A stretch of DNA of 64,000 nucleotides from assembly GCA_964635845.1 (NCBI GenBank), contig CAZWNO010000007.1, positions 9,470 through 73,469 of the forward strand, in the 5' to 3' direction. The stretch comes from SZUA-365 sp964635845. GTDB lineage: Bacteria; Bacteroidota; Ignavibacteria; SZUA-365. The position numbers and the translations under genes were made by a program. The notes below the pieces were generated by a model that was given only the letters and a program-made list of their open reading frames with translations, was not told the origin of the DNA and did not search any database. Of this stretch, positions 45,986 through 54,646 are shown piece by piece. Within the stretch, counting starts at the first letter, position 1. Each line of letters begins with the position of its first letter.

Positions 45986-47902
45986 TCATTCGATAATCAG
46001 GTGCTGTGTCTGCATCCCTGACTCGCCGGCGAGCACGAGCGTGTACACACCGCGCGAGAGGGAGGACCCGTCGAAGCGCAATGTATGAAGACCTGCGGCG
46101 AGTTCGCCGTCGTGGATCGTGGCGACGCGGCGTCCGAGGAAATCGTACACGTGAAGCGAGGCGCGTGTACCGCGGGCGGCTTCGAGACGGATGGCAAGCG
46201 CGCCGTCGCGCCGCGGGGAGTAGGGATGGGGATAGAGATCCGTCACGACGATCTCCGGTGTCGCCGCGGGTACGTCCGCCACACCCACGGTGCGGTAGGA
46301 CACGCGCTTGAGCACGATATTGCGGGGATCGAGAACGACGGACTGCACTGCATCGGAGGGGACATCGGCGAAAGTGAATTCCTGCGATTCCTCCGCCCGG
46401 GTATCGATGCGTTTCCACAGCGAATCGCCCGTGGTGGTGATGATGAGTACGTCCATGGGCATCTGGAACAGCGGATATTTCGCCTGGTCCTGCGTCTGCC
46501 GCAGTCGCACGCGCTGAGGCGCGCCGCTGTCGTCGAGCACGCGCTCGAAGCTGTAGTCCGGCCAGCCAGCCGCGATCACCCATTCGTCGAAGAACCAGTC
46601 GAGCTGTCCACCGTGGAATTCCTCCATCACCAGGCGGAAGCTTGTCGTTGTCGCATTGCCGTAGGCATGCCGCTGCCCGTAGGCCCGGAATCCTTCGAAG
46701 AAGGCGCTGTCGCCCATGACGTAACGCAGCATCGCAAGCACCGCGCCGCCTTTGTGGTAGATCGTCGACGGATAGTTCGTCGAAGGCGGGGTCCGCGGAA
46801 AATCGTACAGGGGGAAGACTCCTTCGTTGCGCGTATCGGAAATCCGATAGGTCTGTCCCGTGCTTCGCACAGCCTCGAGATACGCCGGCGTCCCGCCGAG
46901 ATGCTCGGCGTAGAGCATTTCGCTGAAGACCGCGAACCCTTCGTTCAGCCAGGCGTCGCGGAAGTCCTCGCAGGTGACCCAGTCGCCCCACCACATGTGC
47001 GCCAGCTCGTGCGCCGCGGTCGTGCCGGCCTGGGAGAGTCCGGTGAAAAGCTGCGCGGCATAGCTGATCATCGTCTGGTGTTCCATCGAACCGATCGGCG
47101 TGATGCAGTAGCCGACCTTGTCGAAGGGGTAGGGACCGAAGCGCTGCGTGAAGGCATCCATCATGACACCGACAGTGGAAAAGTAGGCGGCACCGCGGGC
47201 GGAGTCCGCGCGCGGCACGTAGTACTCCATCGGAATGCCGTTCCAATCATCCTCCACCACCGCGTAGTCGCTGACCGCGTAGGTGAAGAGGTAGGTCGCC
47301 GTGGGGTGGTTTTCCACCCAGCGCCAGCTGCTCATGCCGTTCGAGGACGAATGCCCGGCGAGAAGACCGGTACCCGCGACCGTGAGTCCGTCGGGCACGA
47401 TGAAGGATACGTCGAAGGTCGCCTTGTCGGAGGGAATGTCGTTCGACGGCAGCCAGCGGCGCATCATCGATATGTCCGGATGGGTGAATGCCACGCCCAT
47501 GAAATACGTGACATCGCCCCAGTGGCAGCCGCCCCAGGGGAACGTCCCTCCCTCGTTGCCGGGAGAACCGGTGTACTGGATCCGAATTTCCAATGTATCG
47601 TTCGCGGGCAGCAGCGCGGGGAGTTCGACGGTCAGCACGGCGTTGTCGTAACGGAAGGCGGCAGAGACGCCGCCTGCCTGCACGGCCGCAATCGCCATCG
47701 CCGTGAGATCGAGCGGGATTTCGTCGAGATCGCCGCGCGCGGCGTTGCGCACGGTGAGCGTCGCATCGCCGGTGACCGTGCGCTGCGCGAGATCGAAGCG
47801 GACCTCGGCGCGGTAATGCACGACGTCGATGAGCGCGGACTCGGCAAGGAGCGGCGTGGTGAGAAGGACGAGGGCGAGGATGAACAGGTGGTACGGGCGC
47901 AT
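45986..47902 (-). CDS. M1-family metallopeptidase with T9SS-type C terminus
   Basis: The product is about 638 residues with signal peptide HLFILALVLLTTPLLA. The M1 layout is clear: an N-terminal beta domain, then GSMEH (271-275) in place of the exopeptidase GAMEN motif, the zinc site HELAH (His298, Glu299, His302) followed by MWWGDWV, and third ligand Glu321 in WLNEGFAVF. The C-terminal 80 residues (YPHPYSPRRDG, LHVYDFLGRRVA, RGVYTLVLAGESG) resemble a T9SS type A domain. It probably cleaves peptides at or outside the cell surface. Last gene of the trpS-to-M1 run. Confidence 0.88.
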   Translation of the reverse strand: MRPYHLFILALVLLTTPLLAESALIDVVHYRAEVRFDLAQRTVTGDATLTVRNAARGDLDEIPLDLTAMAIAAVQAGGVSAAFRYDNAVLTVELPALLPANDTLEIRIQYTGSPGNEGGTFPWGGCHWGDVTYFMGVAFTHPDISMMRRWLPSNDIPSDKATFDVSFIVPDGLTVAGTGLLAGHSSSNGMSSWRWVENHPTATYLFTYAVSDYAVVEDDWNGIPMEYYVPRADSARGAAYFSTVGVMMDAFTQRFGPYPFDKVGYCITPIGSMEHQTMISYAAQLFTGLSQAGTTAAHELAHMWWGDWVTCEDFRDAWLNEGFAVFSEMLYAEHLGGTPAYLEAVRSTGQTYRISDTRNEGVFPLYDFPRTPPSTNYPSTIYHKGGAVLAMLRYVMGDSAFFEGFRAYGQRHAYGNATTTSFRLVMEEFHGGQLDWFFDEWVIAAGWPDYSFERVLDDSGAPQRVRLRQTQDQAKYPLFQMPMDVLIITTTGDSLWKRIDTRAEESQEFTFADVPSDAVQSVVLDPRNIVLKRVSYRTVGVADVPAATPEIVVTDLYPHPYSPRRDGALAIRLEAARGTRASLHVYDFLGRRVATIHDGELAAGLHTLRFDGSSLSRGVYTLVLAGESGMQTQHLIIE

Positions 47903-47934
47903 GGCTGTCTCGCTCTCCGCGTGCGGCGGAATAG

Positions 47935-48642
47935 TTAGTGTTTGCCGCGGGGCGGCGATTTCATTTTGCTGGATTCGAAGACGGAATCGGGGACGCCCTT
48001 GTTCACGACGTATCCGCTGTATCTCATGCTGATGCGCGCCTTTTCGCCGCCCGATTCCCTGTCGGTCCCGGATTTCTGTCCTGGCATTCGCCTGCGCATC
48101 GGTGCATCCATCTCGATGTCGATGCGCGAGGGGAGATCGTACCTGCCATCGATGCGATCGTAGGTGAAATCCGTGACGGCCGGCGAGCCCGCTCCGGGAT
48201 CGAAGTCCATGCGCATGATCAGCGCGCGCTTCGTGTCCACATAGAGCGTCGCGCGCTGCAGTCGCATCGTATCCGATCGTGCCAGGAGCTTCACCTTGGT
48301 GCATTCGACGTTCCTGATCCGCGCGCTGCCCTGCACGACCATATCATAGTCATCCTTGTCGAACATCGCGGGATGGAAGCCCACGGCGTCGCGGGGCAGC
48401 AATGCGAAGCCGTCGCTCTCGACCTGGATTCTGTCCGGTTTCTTGAAGTACATCGTCGCCTCCATCGGCGGGACACTGAGGCCCTTCATCCTGATGACGG
48501 CGCTGATCCGAACCCTGTAGTCGTTCACCTTCTCGTACTGCGCCTTGACGGCGTCGAGGATGGTGCCGGCGTCCTGTTGTGCGGAAACAGACGCGGGACA
48601 CAGGACAATGAGGATAACGAGGACAAAAAATATTCGCGGCAT
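47935..48642 (-). CDS. LolA-like outer-membrane lipoprotein-sorting family protein
   Basis: The product is about 235 residues with signal peptide PRIFFVLVILIVLCPASVSAQ. The mature part has the LolA/LolB-like half-barrel pattern: ILDAVKAQYEKVNDYRVRISAVIRM, MYFKKPDRIQVESDGFALLP, VKLLARSDTMRLQRATLYVDT and LIMRMDF. Such proteins bind lipids or acyl chains in the periplasm. The start may instead be the in-frame ATG at 48654. It lies 32 bases upstream of the M1 peptidase gene on the same strand. Confidence 0.65.
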   Translation of the reverse strand: MPRIFFVLVILIVLCPASVSAQQDAGTILDAVKAQYEKVNDYRVRISAVIRMKGLSVPPMEATMYFKKPDRIQVESDGFALLPRDAVGFHPAMFDKDDYDMVVQGSARIRNVECTKVKLLARSDTMRLQRATLYVDTKRALIMRMDFDPGAGSPAVTDFTYDRIDGRYDLPSRIDIEMDAPMRRRMPGQKSGTDRESGGEKARISMRYSGYVVNKGVPDSVFESSKMKSPPRGKH

Positions 48643-48788
48643 GGGAGTTACCATCGGTGTGAATAAGGTAAGCAAGTCGGAATTAAAAAACAGGTGCTGA
48701 CGCGGATCCGTCGCACATCGTCACGGATTCACAGGGGCATCCGGGACACTCGGGACTTCCACACGGCGCAGTGTATGGAGCGGCCGGA

Positions 48789-49628
48789 TCAGGAGAGGAT
48801 GTCCCTTCTGCGAAAGACGACCCATGCCGCTGCGAGGAACAGTGCCAGAAATCCTCCGAGGGCGAGCACGTCCTGTCCGATCGCCGCGGCATCGATCGGA
48901 TCCGAAAAGGCCTTCCGCCAGACATCGGTGTAGGTCGTGAACAGGTACGGCCGGAGGGCTTCGAAGAACTCGAAAGGCAGATTCCCGAGGACCAGGAACA
49001 GGATGATGACGGCGAAGGATCCGACGATCGGCCCGATGGCATTATCGACGAAGGAACTGAACAGCATGCCGAGCGCGGCCACCACGGACATCGCCCAGCC
49101 GGCGAGCACGTAGGAGAGCAGGAAGCGCCACCAGAGCTCGCCGCGCGCGAGGATGGCGATGCCGTCGTCGCGCAGGATGAACATGTCGCCGTGCCCGAAC
49201 AACAGCAGCCCGAGTCCGATGCTGAACAGGCCGAGGAAAAAGACGAGCGAGTACGTGTAGATGACGGCGCTGCACGCCTTGACGGTGAAAATGCGCGTGC
49301 GCGACGGGGGACGCGTCAGGAGCATGCGGTAGGTGCCGCTGGTCGCCTCGCCGGCGAGGATGTCGCCCGCAACGAGAAGAATGAGAAACGGCACGTGCAC
49401 GAAGAGGGCGTTCATCACCATGTTGGAAACGAACCAGCCGTTGAATAGCGAGCCGACGAAGAGGAAGTTCTGCTGGAGACCGCCGCTCATGTTGCGGATC
49501 ATATCGTCTCCCGCGGCGGAAAATCCCCAGTATGCCAGGGGAATCAGCGCGGCGATGAGACCGAATCCGATGTAGGTTCGAAGTTTGCGGTAGGTCTTGG
49601 TGAGTTCGTAACGCACTAATGTCAGCAT
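48789..49628 (-). CDS. ABC-2 type transporter permease
   Basis: The product is 279 residues with six predicted helices. It has the characteristic ABC-2 segment GEATSGTYRMLLTRPPSRTRIF after the second helix and ends in VVFRRRDILS, a typical W-x-x-F/R-R-D end. No ATP-binding partner is next to it, so the ATPase is encoded elsewhere. It lies between rluB and the LolA-like gene, in the same direction, at short spacing. Substrate unknown. Confidence 0.85.
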   Translation of the reverse strand: MLTLVRYELTKTYRKLRTYIGFGLIAALIPLAYWGFSAAGDDMIRNMSGGLQQNFLFVGSLFNGWFVSNMVMNALFVHVPFLILLVAGDILAGEATSGTYRMLLTRPPSRTRIFTVKACSAVIYTYSLVFFLGLFSIGLGLLLFGHGDMFILRDDGIAILARGELWWRFLLSYVLAGWAMSVVAALGMLFSSFVDNAIGPIVGSFAVIILFLVLGNLPFEFFEALRPYLFTTYTDVWRKAFSDPIDAAAIGQDVLALGGFLALFLAAAWVVFRRRDILS

Positions 49629-49661
49629 GCGGAACTCCTCGGCGATGTAACGGAGATGATG

Positions 49662-50886
49662 TCAGCCCTTTTTCTTCGTCAGGTTCTTCAGCGCGCGCAC
49701 TTCGCTCTCGTCGAGGTAACGCCATGCGCCCCGCTTGAGGCGCGCGAGCGAGAGTCCGGCATAGCTGATGCGATCGAGTTTGCGCACGCTGTAGCCGAGT
49801 GCTTCGAACATGCGGCGCACCTGCCGGTTGCGTCCTTCATGCAGCGTGATGCCGACGATTGTGTTCCGCGGACTGTCGAGAATCTCCGCGTCGCAGGGCG
49901 CGGTCATGCCGTCCTCGAGCTTGATGCCTGAACGGAGATCGCGAATATGCTGCGACTTCACCCTCTGGACGACCTCGACGATGTAATTCTTCGGTGCGTC
50001 GAAACTCGGATGCATCAGTTTGTTGGCCAGATCGCCGTCGTTGGTGAGCAGCAGTGCTCCGGTCGTGTTGCGATCGAGCCGTCCGACCGGGTACACATGG
50101 TGCTCGGCTGGAATAAGGTCCATCACCGTGCGGCGGCCGCTCTCGTCGTCGGTCGTCGTGATACAGTCTTTCGGCTTGTTGAGGAGGATGTAGTACAGCT
50201 GCGACTGGATGTACACGGGCGTGCCGCGCACGCTGATCTCATCGCGGTCCGGATGCACTTTCGCACCCAGCTCGGTAACAGCCTTTCCATTCACACGGAC
50301 GACCCCCGATTCGATCAATCCGTCGGCCTTGCGCCGCGCCGCGACACCCGCCTCGGCGAGAAACTTGTTGAGGCGCATCTCCTTTTCCGCCTCGCGGATC
50401 GCCACGGTCTGGCGTCGGGGCTTGCTTTTACCGACGCCGGACACGAGCCGTGAATGCGGCTGCGGGGGCTGTGCGGACTGGCGTTTGATGCCGTGTCCGC
50501 CGCGCTTTTCCTGTCCCTTCGCGCCGCTTCTCGGCGGTCCGCTGTGTCGAGTGTCGCCGCTGCGCGGCCCGCTTTTCGGTCCGCCACTGTGTCGAGCGTC
50601 GCCGCTGCGCGGCCCGCTTTTCGGTCCGCCGCTGTGTCGAGCGTCGCCGCTGCGCGGCCCGCTTTTCGGTCCGCCGCTGTGTCGAGNNNNNNNNNNNNNN
50701 NNNNNNNNNNNNNNNNNNNNNNNNNNNNNNNNNNNNNNNNNNNNNNNNNNNNNNNNNNNNNNNNNNNNNNNNNNNNNNNNNNNNNNCGTCGCCGCTGCGC
50801 GGTCCGCTCTTCGGTCCGCCGCTTTTCGACACCCTGCCGGAAGGACGGCCTGTACCGCTTCGGGATGAACGGGATTTGCCTTGCAT
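49662..50886 (-). CDS. rluB: Pseudouridine synthase (RluB-like) with a repetitive basic N-terminal extension, interrupted by a gap
   Basis: The catalytic part has an S4 domain (RLNKFLAEAGVAARRKADGLI) and the RsuA/RluB core with the catalytic Asp in GRLDRNTTGALLLTNDGDLA. It ends in a Lys-rich tail. The start is ATG 50886, overlapping the scpB stop by one base, giving MQGKSRSSRSGTG. Then come 15-residue repeats (GGPKSGPRSGDARHS type), rich in Gly, Ser, Lys and Arg. A 100-N gap at 50687-50786 breaks this repeat region and shifts the apparent frame. Bacteroidota RluB proteins often carry basic disordered N-terminal tails. It modifies 23S rRNA. Confidence 0.85.
50545..50824 (-). repeat. 45-bp coding repeats in rluB spanning the 100-N gap
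   Basis: Full units at 50545, 50590 and 50635 are followed by a partial unit, the gap, and another partial unit after it. Each encodes one 15-residue basic repeat on the minus strand. The real number of copies inside the gap is unknown. Confidence 0.85.
50687..50786. other. Assembly gap (100 N) in the rluB repeat region
   Basis: Exactly 100 Ns, flanked on both sides by the same 45-bp repeat, so the break is most likely a repeat collapse. Confidence 0.95.
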
Positions 50887-52073
50887 CACACCGGCTCCTC
50901 TTCATCAGGTCGTTCGTCGTCGGAAGGAGCATCCTCCGCAGCCGGCACATCGTCTCCGGCATCAGCGTCATCCTCATCGTCACTGACGGAATCGAACTGC
51001 ACATGCAGCACGGGCGCCGCGACCGTATTATCTTCACCCGCGTCCGCGACGTCCTCATCCGTCGCTTCCGCATGCTCGACGTCCGTGTCACGCTCATCGA
51101 AGACGCCGTCCTCCGATGCACTTTCTTCCGCCACCTCTCCGATGGCGGCATCGTCCTCCGAACCGGGATCGAGATGACCGACCGAGCGCAGTCGCGCACT
51201 GTCGAAGAGACGTTCGAGTTCCTGCGACGAGACGCGTGTCAGGGCGACAGCCTTTTCAGGATCCATCTCGTCGATGGGGTTGATCGCCAGTTCCTCGTCG
51301 GAGGAGAGGAGGTCCTTGATCTCGCGCGGCTTCGGCAGGTCGTTGATGCTGCTGAGGCCGAAATGCTTGAGGAAGGTCTTTGTCGTGCCGTAGAGCAGCG
51401 GTCGGCCGGGACTGTCCTCGCGTCCGACTATGGAAATCAGGTTGCGCTCGAGCAACGATTTCACCACGTACTCCGCATTCACTCCGCGGATGCCCTCGAC
51501 CGCAGGTTTGCTGATCGGCTGACGGAAGGCGATGATCGAGAGCGTTTCCAGTGCACTCTGCGTGAGGCGGCGGCGCGAGCGCTCGGCGAACAGGCGTCCC
51601 ACCCAGGCCCCGTAGGCCGCGGTGGTCTGAAACGCAAATCCTCCCGACACTTCGATGATGCGGAAAGAGCGGCCCTGATCGGCGTAGGCGTCGTTGAGCG
51701 TATCGATCGCGCGCTTGACGTGCGTTATCGTCAGGCGCCGCGCGTTCCTCCTGCGCGCACGGACAGGGGACGCTTCCTCTTCAACGTTCTCCTCGCCTTC
51801 GCTCTCGCCGGGCGCGAGCAGTTCCTTGATCTGTCTGAAGGCCAACGGTTCGTCGGATGCGAAGATCAGGGCTTCCAGAATCCCTTTGAGATCCGGGTCG
51901 TCATCTTCGAACTCTCCGGCCTCGTCTTCCTGGTCCGCGGCCGGTTCGCTTTCCCCGGCGGCATCGATGACATCGTTTCCGTCATCGCCCGCGGCAGCCA
52001 TGGCATCGTTTCCGCCGTCGCCAACCGGGGACTCGGGGACGAGTGCCGCGTCGATGGTCTCCTCATCCGGCAT
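50886..52073 (-). CDS. scpB: Segregation and condensation protein ScpB with acidic extensions
   Basis: The product is about 395 residues; typical ScpB is about 180-200. The winged-helix core runs from LKGILEALIFASDEPLAFRQI through SGGFAFQTTAAYGAWV, LTQSALETLSIIAFRQPISKP and IRGVNAEYVVKSLLERNLI to LLYGTTKTFLKHFGLSSINDLP. It is flanked by a 50-residue acidic start and a 120-residue acidic tail ending DDERPDEEEPV. ScpB, with ScpA and SMC, compacts and segregates the chromosome. I chose ATG 52073, which overlaps scpA by 11 bases; ATG 52094 is possible. Confidence 0.88.
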   Translation of the reverse strand: MPDEETIDAALVPESPVGDGGNDAMAAAGDDGNDVIDAAGESEPAADQEDEAGEFEDDDPDLKGILEALIFASDEPLAFRQIKELLAPGESEGEENVEEEASPVRARRRNARRLTITHVKRAIDTLNDAYADQGRSFRIIEVSGGFAFQTTAAYGAWVGRLFAERSRRRLTQSALETLSIIAFRQPISKPAVEGIRGVNAEYVVKSLLERNLISIVGREDSPGRPLLYGTTKTFLKHFGLSSINDLPKPREIKDLLSSDEELAINPIDEMDPEKAVALTRVSSQELERLFDSARLRSVGHLDPGSEDDAAIGEVAEESASEDGVFDERDTDVEHAEATDEDVADAGEDNTVAAPVLHVQFDSVSDDEDDADAGDDVPAAEDAPSDDERPDEEEPV

Positions 52074-52848
52074 GTGATTCGTTTTCTTTTTCATGGTATT
52101 CAATGGGGACATCTTCGTCCGCTGTTTCATTCCTGATGATCTCGAAATCGTTGAACTGCGCGAATATCTCCACGCGGAGGCGCTGCGCGCGGATGAGTTC
52201 GAGCATTGCGATGAACGTCACCACCAACTGCACCCTGTCATTCAGATCGCGCAGGATTTCGAGGAAGTTGAATTTGGGGCGGCCGTCGAAACGCTGCATC
52301 AGCCAGGCGGCCTGTTCTTCGACGCTCCAGGGGATCGTCCGCACCTCGTGGACGGTTTTTTTCGGGATGTTCATCATGGCCTGTTGAAAAGCCTTGATGA
52401 GCTGGTACATCGTGACGTCCTCGAGTACGCCCTCGTCGTCCGTCACCGGCGATTTCCTCACGTCGTATTTGAAGAGGCCGCGGTAGTACTTCTCCCGCTG
52501 GTCGAGTTCGAGTTTCTGCAGCTCCTCCGCCGACTCCTTGTAGCGTTTGTATTCCAGCAGCCGCTGTGTCAGCTCGGTGCGAGGATCGGTTTCTTCCTCG
52601 CCTTCCTCGGTCTCGGTGCGCGGCAGCAGCATGCGCACCTTGATGTGCATGAGCGTCGCGGCCATGACGATGAACTCCCCCGCGAGTTCGAGATCCAGCA
52701 TCTGCATGACGCGGATGTAGGAGAGGAACTCCTGCGTGATGTACGCGATGGGGATGTTGTAGATATCGAGTTCATCGCGTCGGATGAAGAACAGCAGCAG
52801 GTCGAGCGGACCTTCGAAATCCGGTATTCTGACTTTGAATGTTCCCAC
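52063..52848 (-). CDS. scpA: Segregation and condensation protein ScpA
   Basis: The product is 261 residues. The kleisin N-terminal motif is FEGPLDLLLFFIRRDELDIYNIPIAYIT, followed by LELAGEFIVMAATLMHIKVRMLLP. The C-terminal winged helix includes FLEILRDLNDRVQLVVTFIAMLELIRAQRL. It bridges SMC heads and binds ScpB, encoded next. The start lies 2 bases after the trpS stop. Confidence 0.95.
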   Translation of the reverse strand: MGTFKVRIPDFEGPLDLLLFFIRRDELDIYNIPIAYITQEFLSYIRVMQMLDLELAGEFIVMAATLMHIKVRMLLPRTETEEGEEETDPRTELTQRLLEYKRYKESAEELQKLELDQREKYYRGLFKYDVRKSPVTDDEGVLEDVTMYQLIKAFQQAMMNIPKKTVHEVRTIPWSVEEQAAWLMQRFDGRPKFNFLEILRDLNDRVQLVVTFIAMLELIRAQRLRVEIFAQFNDFEIIRNETADEDVPIEYHEKENESHAG

Positions 52849-52850
52849 AT

Positions 52851-53843
52851 TCAGCCCAGCTTCATCACGTCATGCACCATGTCCATGGTTTCGCGTGCGA
52901 CCGCGCGCGCGCGCTCCTCGCCGTCGCGGAGGATGTCCTCGACGAGCGAGGGCTGTCCTTCGTACATCTTCCTGCGCTCGATATGCGGCTCGAGGAATTC
53001 GCTGATCCGGACGCCGCATCTCAGCTTGCATTCGACGCAGCCGAGCGCGCCCGATTCGCAGCCCGCGCGGATCTCCGCTTCCTCGGAGGCATTGAATTTG
53101 CCGTGATAGGTGAACACGAGACAGATATCGGGGCGCCCGGGATCGTTGCGCCGGACCTTGAGTGCGTCCGTCGGCGCCTTGCGCAGTTTCTGCGCGACAG
53201 TCGCGGCGTCGTCGGAGAGCAGGATGGTATTGTTCAAGGACTTGGACATTTTCCGGTCCTTGCCGTCGAGTCCGGGCAGCCGCGCGAAAGTGGTCAGCAG
53301 TGGCTCCGGCTCCGGGAACACCTGGCCCCAGGTTGCATTGAAGCGGCGCGCGATCTCGCGGGTGATTTCCACATGGGAGAGCTGATCCTCGCCGACCGGG
53401 ACGACCTCCCCGCGGTACAGAAGGATATCTGCGGCCTGCAGCACGGGGTAGCCGAGATGGCCGTACACGATGTGCTCGATCTTGAGATCACGGACCTGTT
53501 CCTTGATCGAGGGATTGCGTTCGAGCCGGCTGGTCGTGATCAGCATCGAGAAGATCAGGTGCAGTTCCGTGTGCTGCTTGACCCGCGACTGCCGGAAGAT
53601 GGGACTCTTCCTTGGGTCGATGCCGCCCGCCAGCCAGTCGATCACCATGTCGATCGTGTTCTGGAACAGGTGGCTGGTGTCGAGGTTTGTCGTCAGCGCG
53701 TGGTAATCCGCCACCAGGTGGAAATTGTTGTATTCGTCCTGAAGGGCGACCCAGTTTTCGAGCGCTCCGGCCCAGTGGCCGAGGTGAAGCTTGCCGGTGG
53801 GGCGCATTCCGCTCAGGATGGTTTTTTTTCGCGGTTCATTCAT
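52851..53843 (-). CDS. trpS: Tryptophanyl-tRNA synthetase with an Fe-S-type cysteine motif
   Basis: The product is 330 residues, a class I synthetase. The HIGH equivalent is HLGH (20-23) in GKLHLGHWAGAL, and the KMSKS motif is in DRKMSKSLNN. The anticodon-binding half carries cysteines 241, 262, 269 and 272 spaced C-x20-C-x6-C-x2-C, plus Cys276. This closely matches the C-x22-C-x6-C-x2-C cluster that binds [4Fe-4S] in Thermotoga maritima TrpRS. First gene of the run trpS-scpA-scpB-rluB-ABC permease-LolA-like-M1, with stops and starts overlapping or nearly touching for the first four. Confidence 0.94.
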   Translation of the reverse strand: MNEPRKKTILSGMRPTGKLHLGHWAGALENWVALQDEYNNFHLVADYHALTTNLDTSHLFQNTIDMVIDWLAGGIDPRKSPIFRQSRVKQHTELHLIFSMLITTSRLERNPSIKEQVRDLKIEHIVYGHLGYPVLQAADILLYRGEVVPVGEDQLSHVEITREIARRFNATWGQVFPEPEPLLTTFARLPGLDGKDRKMSKSLNNTILLSDDAATVAQKLRKAPTDALKVRRNDPGRPDICLVFTYHGKFNASEEAEIRAGCESGALGCVECKLRCGVRISEFLEPHIERRKMYEGQPSLVEDILRDGEERARAVARETMDMVHDVMKLG

Positions 53844-53929
53844 GACAGGGTGTTGTCAGCGGTGGAAACATTCCATAAGATATGAAAAGCGAGGGGAGAG
53901 TTGAAAGGGGCAGGAGGGGATGAAGGAAT

Positions 53930-53950
53930 GACAGATGACAAATGACAGAT
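53930..53950. repeat. Three 7-bp GACAGAT repeats before the HNH gene end
   Basis: GACAGAT, GACAAAT, GACAGAT in tandem, between the HNH nuclease stop and the trpS start. Sequence-related to the GATGACAA octamers at 41373. Confidence 0.6.
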
Positions 53951-53964
53951 GGGAGGACGGGACG

Positions 53965-54513
53965 TCAGCCCATGAAGAGGTAGGGTTTCCAGAGTTCATC
54001 GACCTGATGCACGGACTGGACGATGAAGGAGACGCGGGAGGGACGGCGGGGGACGCTGCGCAGGGTCATGCCTGCGCGTTCCGGCGTGCGATCGCGCTTG
54101 TGGTTGTTGCATGGCAGGCAGGCGGTGACCATGTTCTCCCAGGAATCCATTCCCCCTCTGGCGCGGGGAACAATATGATCCACGGTCAGGGGTGCAGCGG
54201 TACCGCCGCAATACTGGCAGCGATGGCCGTCCCTTCGCAGAATATTCTTCCGCGAGAGCATGATGTTCTTGAAGGGAACGCGTGTGTAATTGGACAGCCG
54301 GATGACGCTGGGGAACGGGTAATTCGAATTGACGGTGCGGATTTTCCGATGCGGATTCTCGATGACGATATCCGCTTTCATCAGGAAGATCAGGATAACT
54401 GCTTTCTGAACACTGCAAACACTGAGCGGTTCGTAACTCTGGTTCAGCACAAGGACGCGACCGCTGATGGACGATGCTCTCTGCTCCGCGACTTCGAAGA
54501 CGTACTCCGTCAT
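53965..54513 (-). CDS. HNH endonuclease domain protein
   Basis: The product is 182 residues. The N-terminal part has the conserved RVLVLNQSYEPLSVCSVQKA stretch of the HNH family common in Bacteroidota and cyanobacteria. The HNH site includes CQYCGG, the metal and catalytic residues in TVDHIVPRARGG, and the second zinc-binding pair in ACLPCNNHKRDRTP. These chromosomal HNH proteins have no established single role; DNA repair or defence have been suggested. No methylase or mobile-element gene is nearby. Confidence 0.88.
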   Translation of the reverse strand: MTEYVFEVAEQRASSISGRVLVLNQSYEPLSVCSVQKAVILIFLMKADIVIENPHRKIRTVNSNYPFPSVIRLSNYTRVPFKNIMLSRKNILRRDGHRCQYCGGTAAPLTVDHIVPRARGGMDSWENMVTACLPCNNHKRDRTPERAGMTLRSVPRRPSRVSFIVQSVHQVDELWKPYLFMG

Positions 54514-54646
54514 TGTGATATATCAATGAAATTTACCTGCTTCCATTGAAAAAGGCAATGGGAAGAGCGGGACACGGCGAGGTCGGGCAGAAACGGGGAA
54601 AGCGGAAGTCGGCGGCAGGATCGGGCAGTGACCGGGAGAGCGGGAG

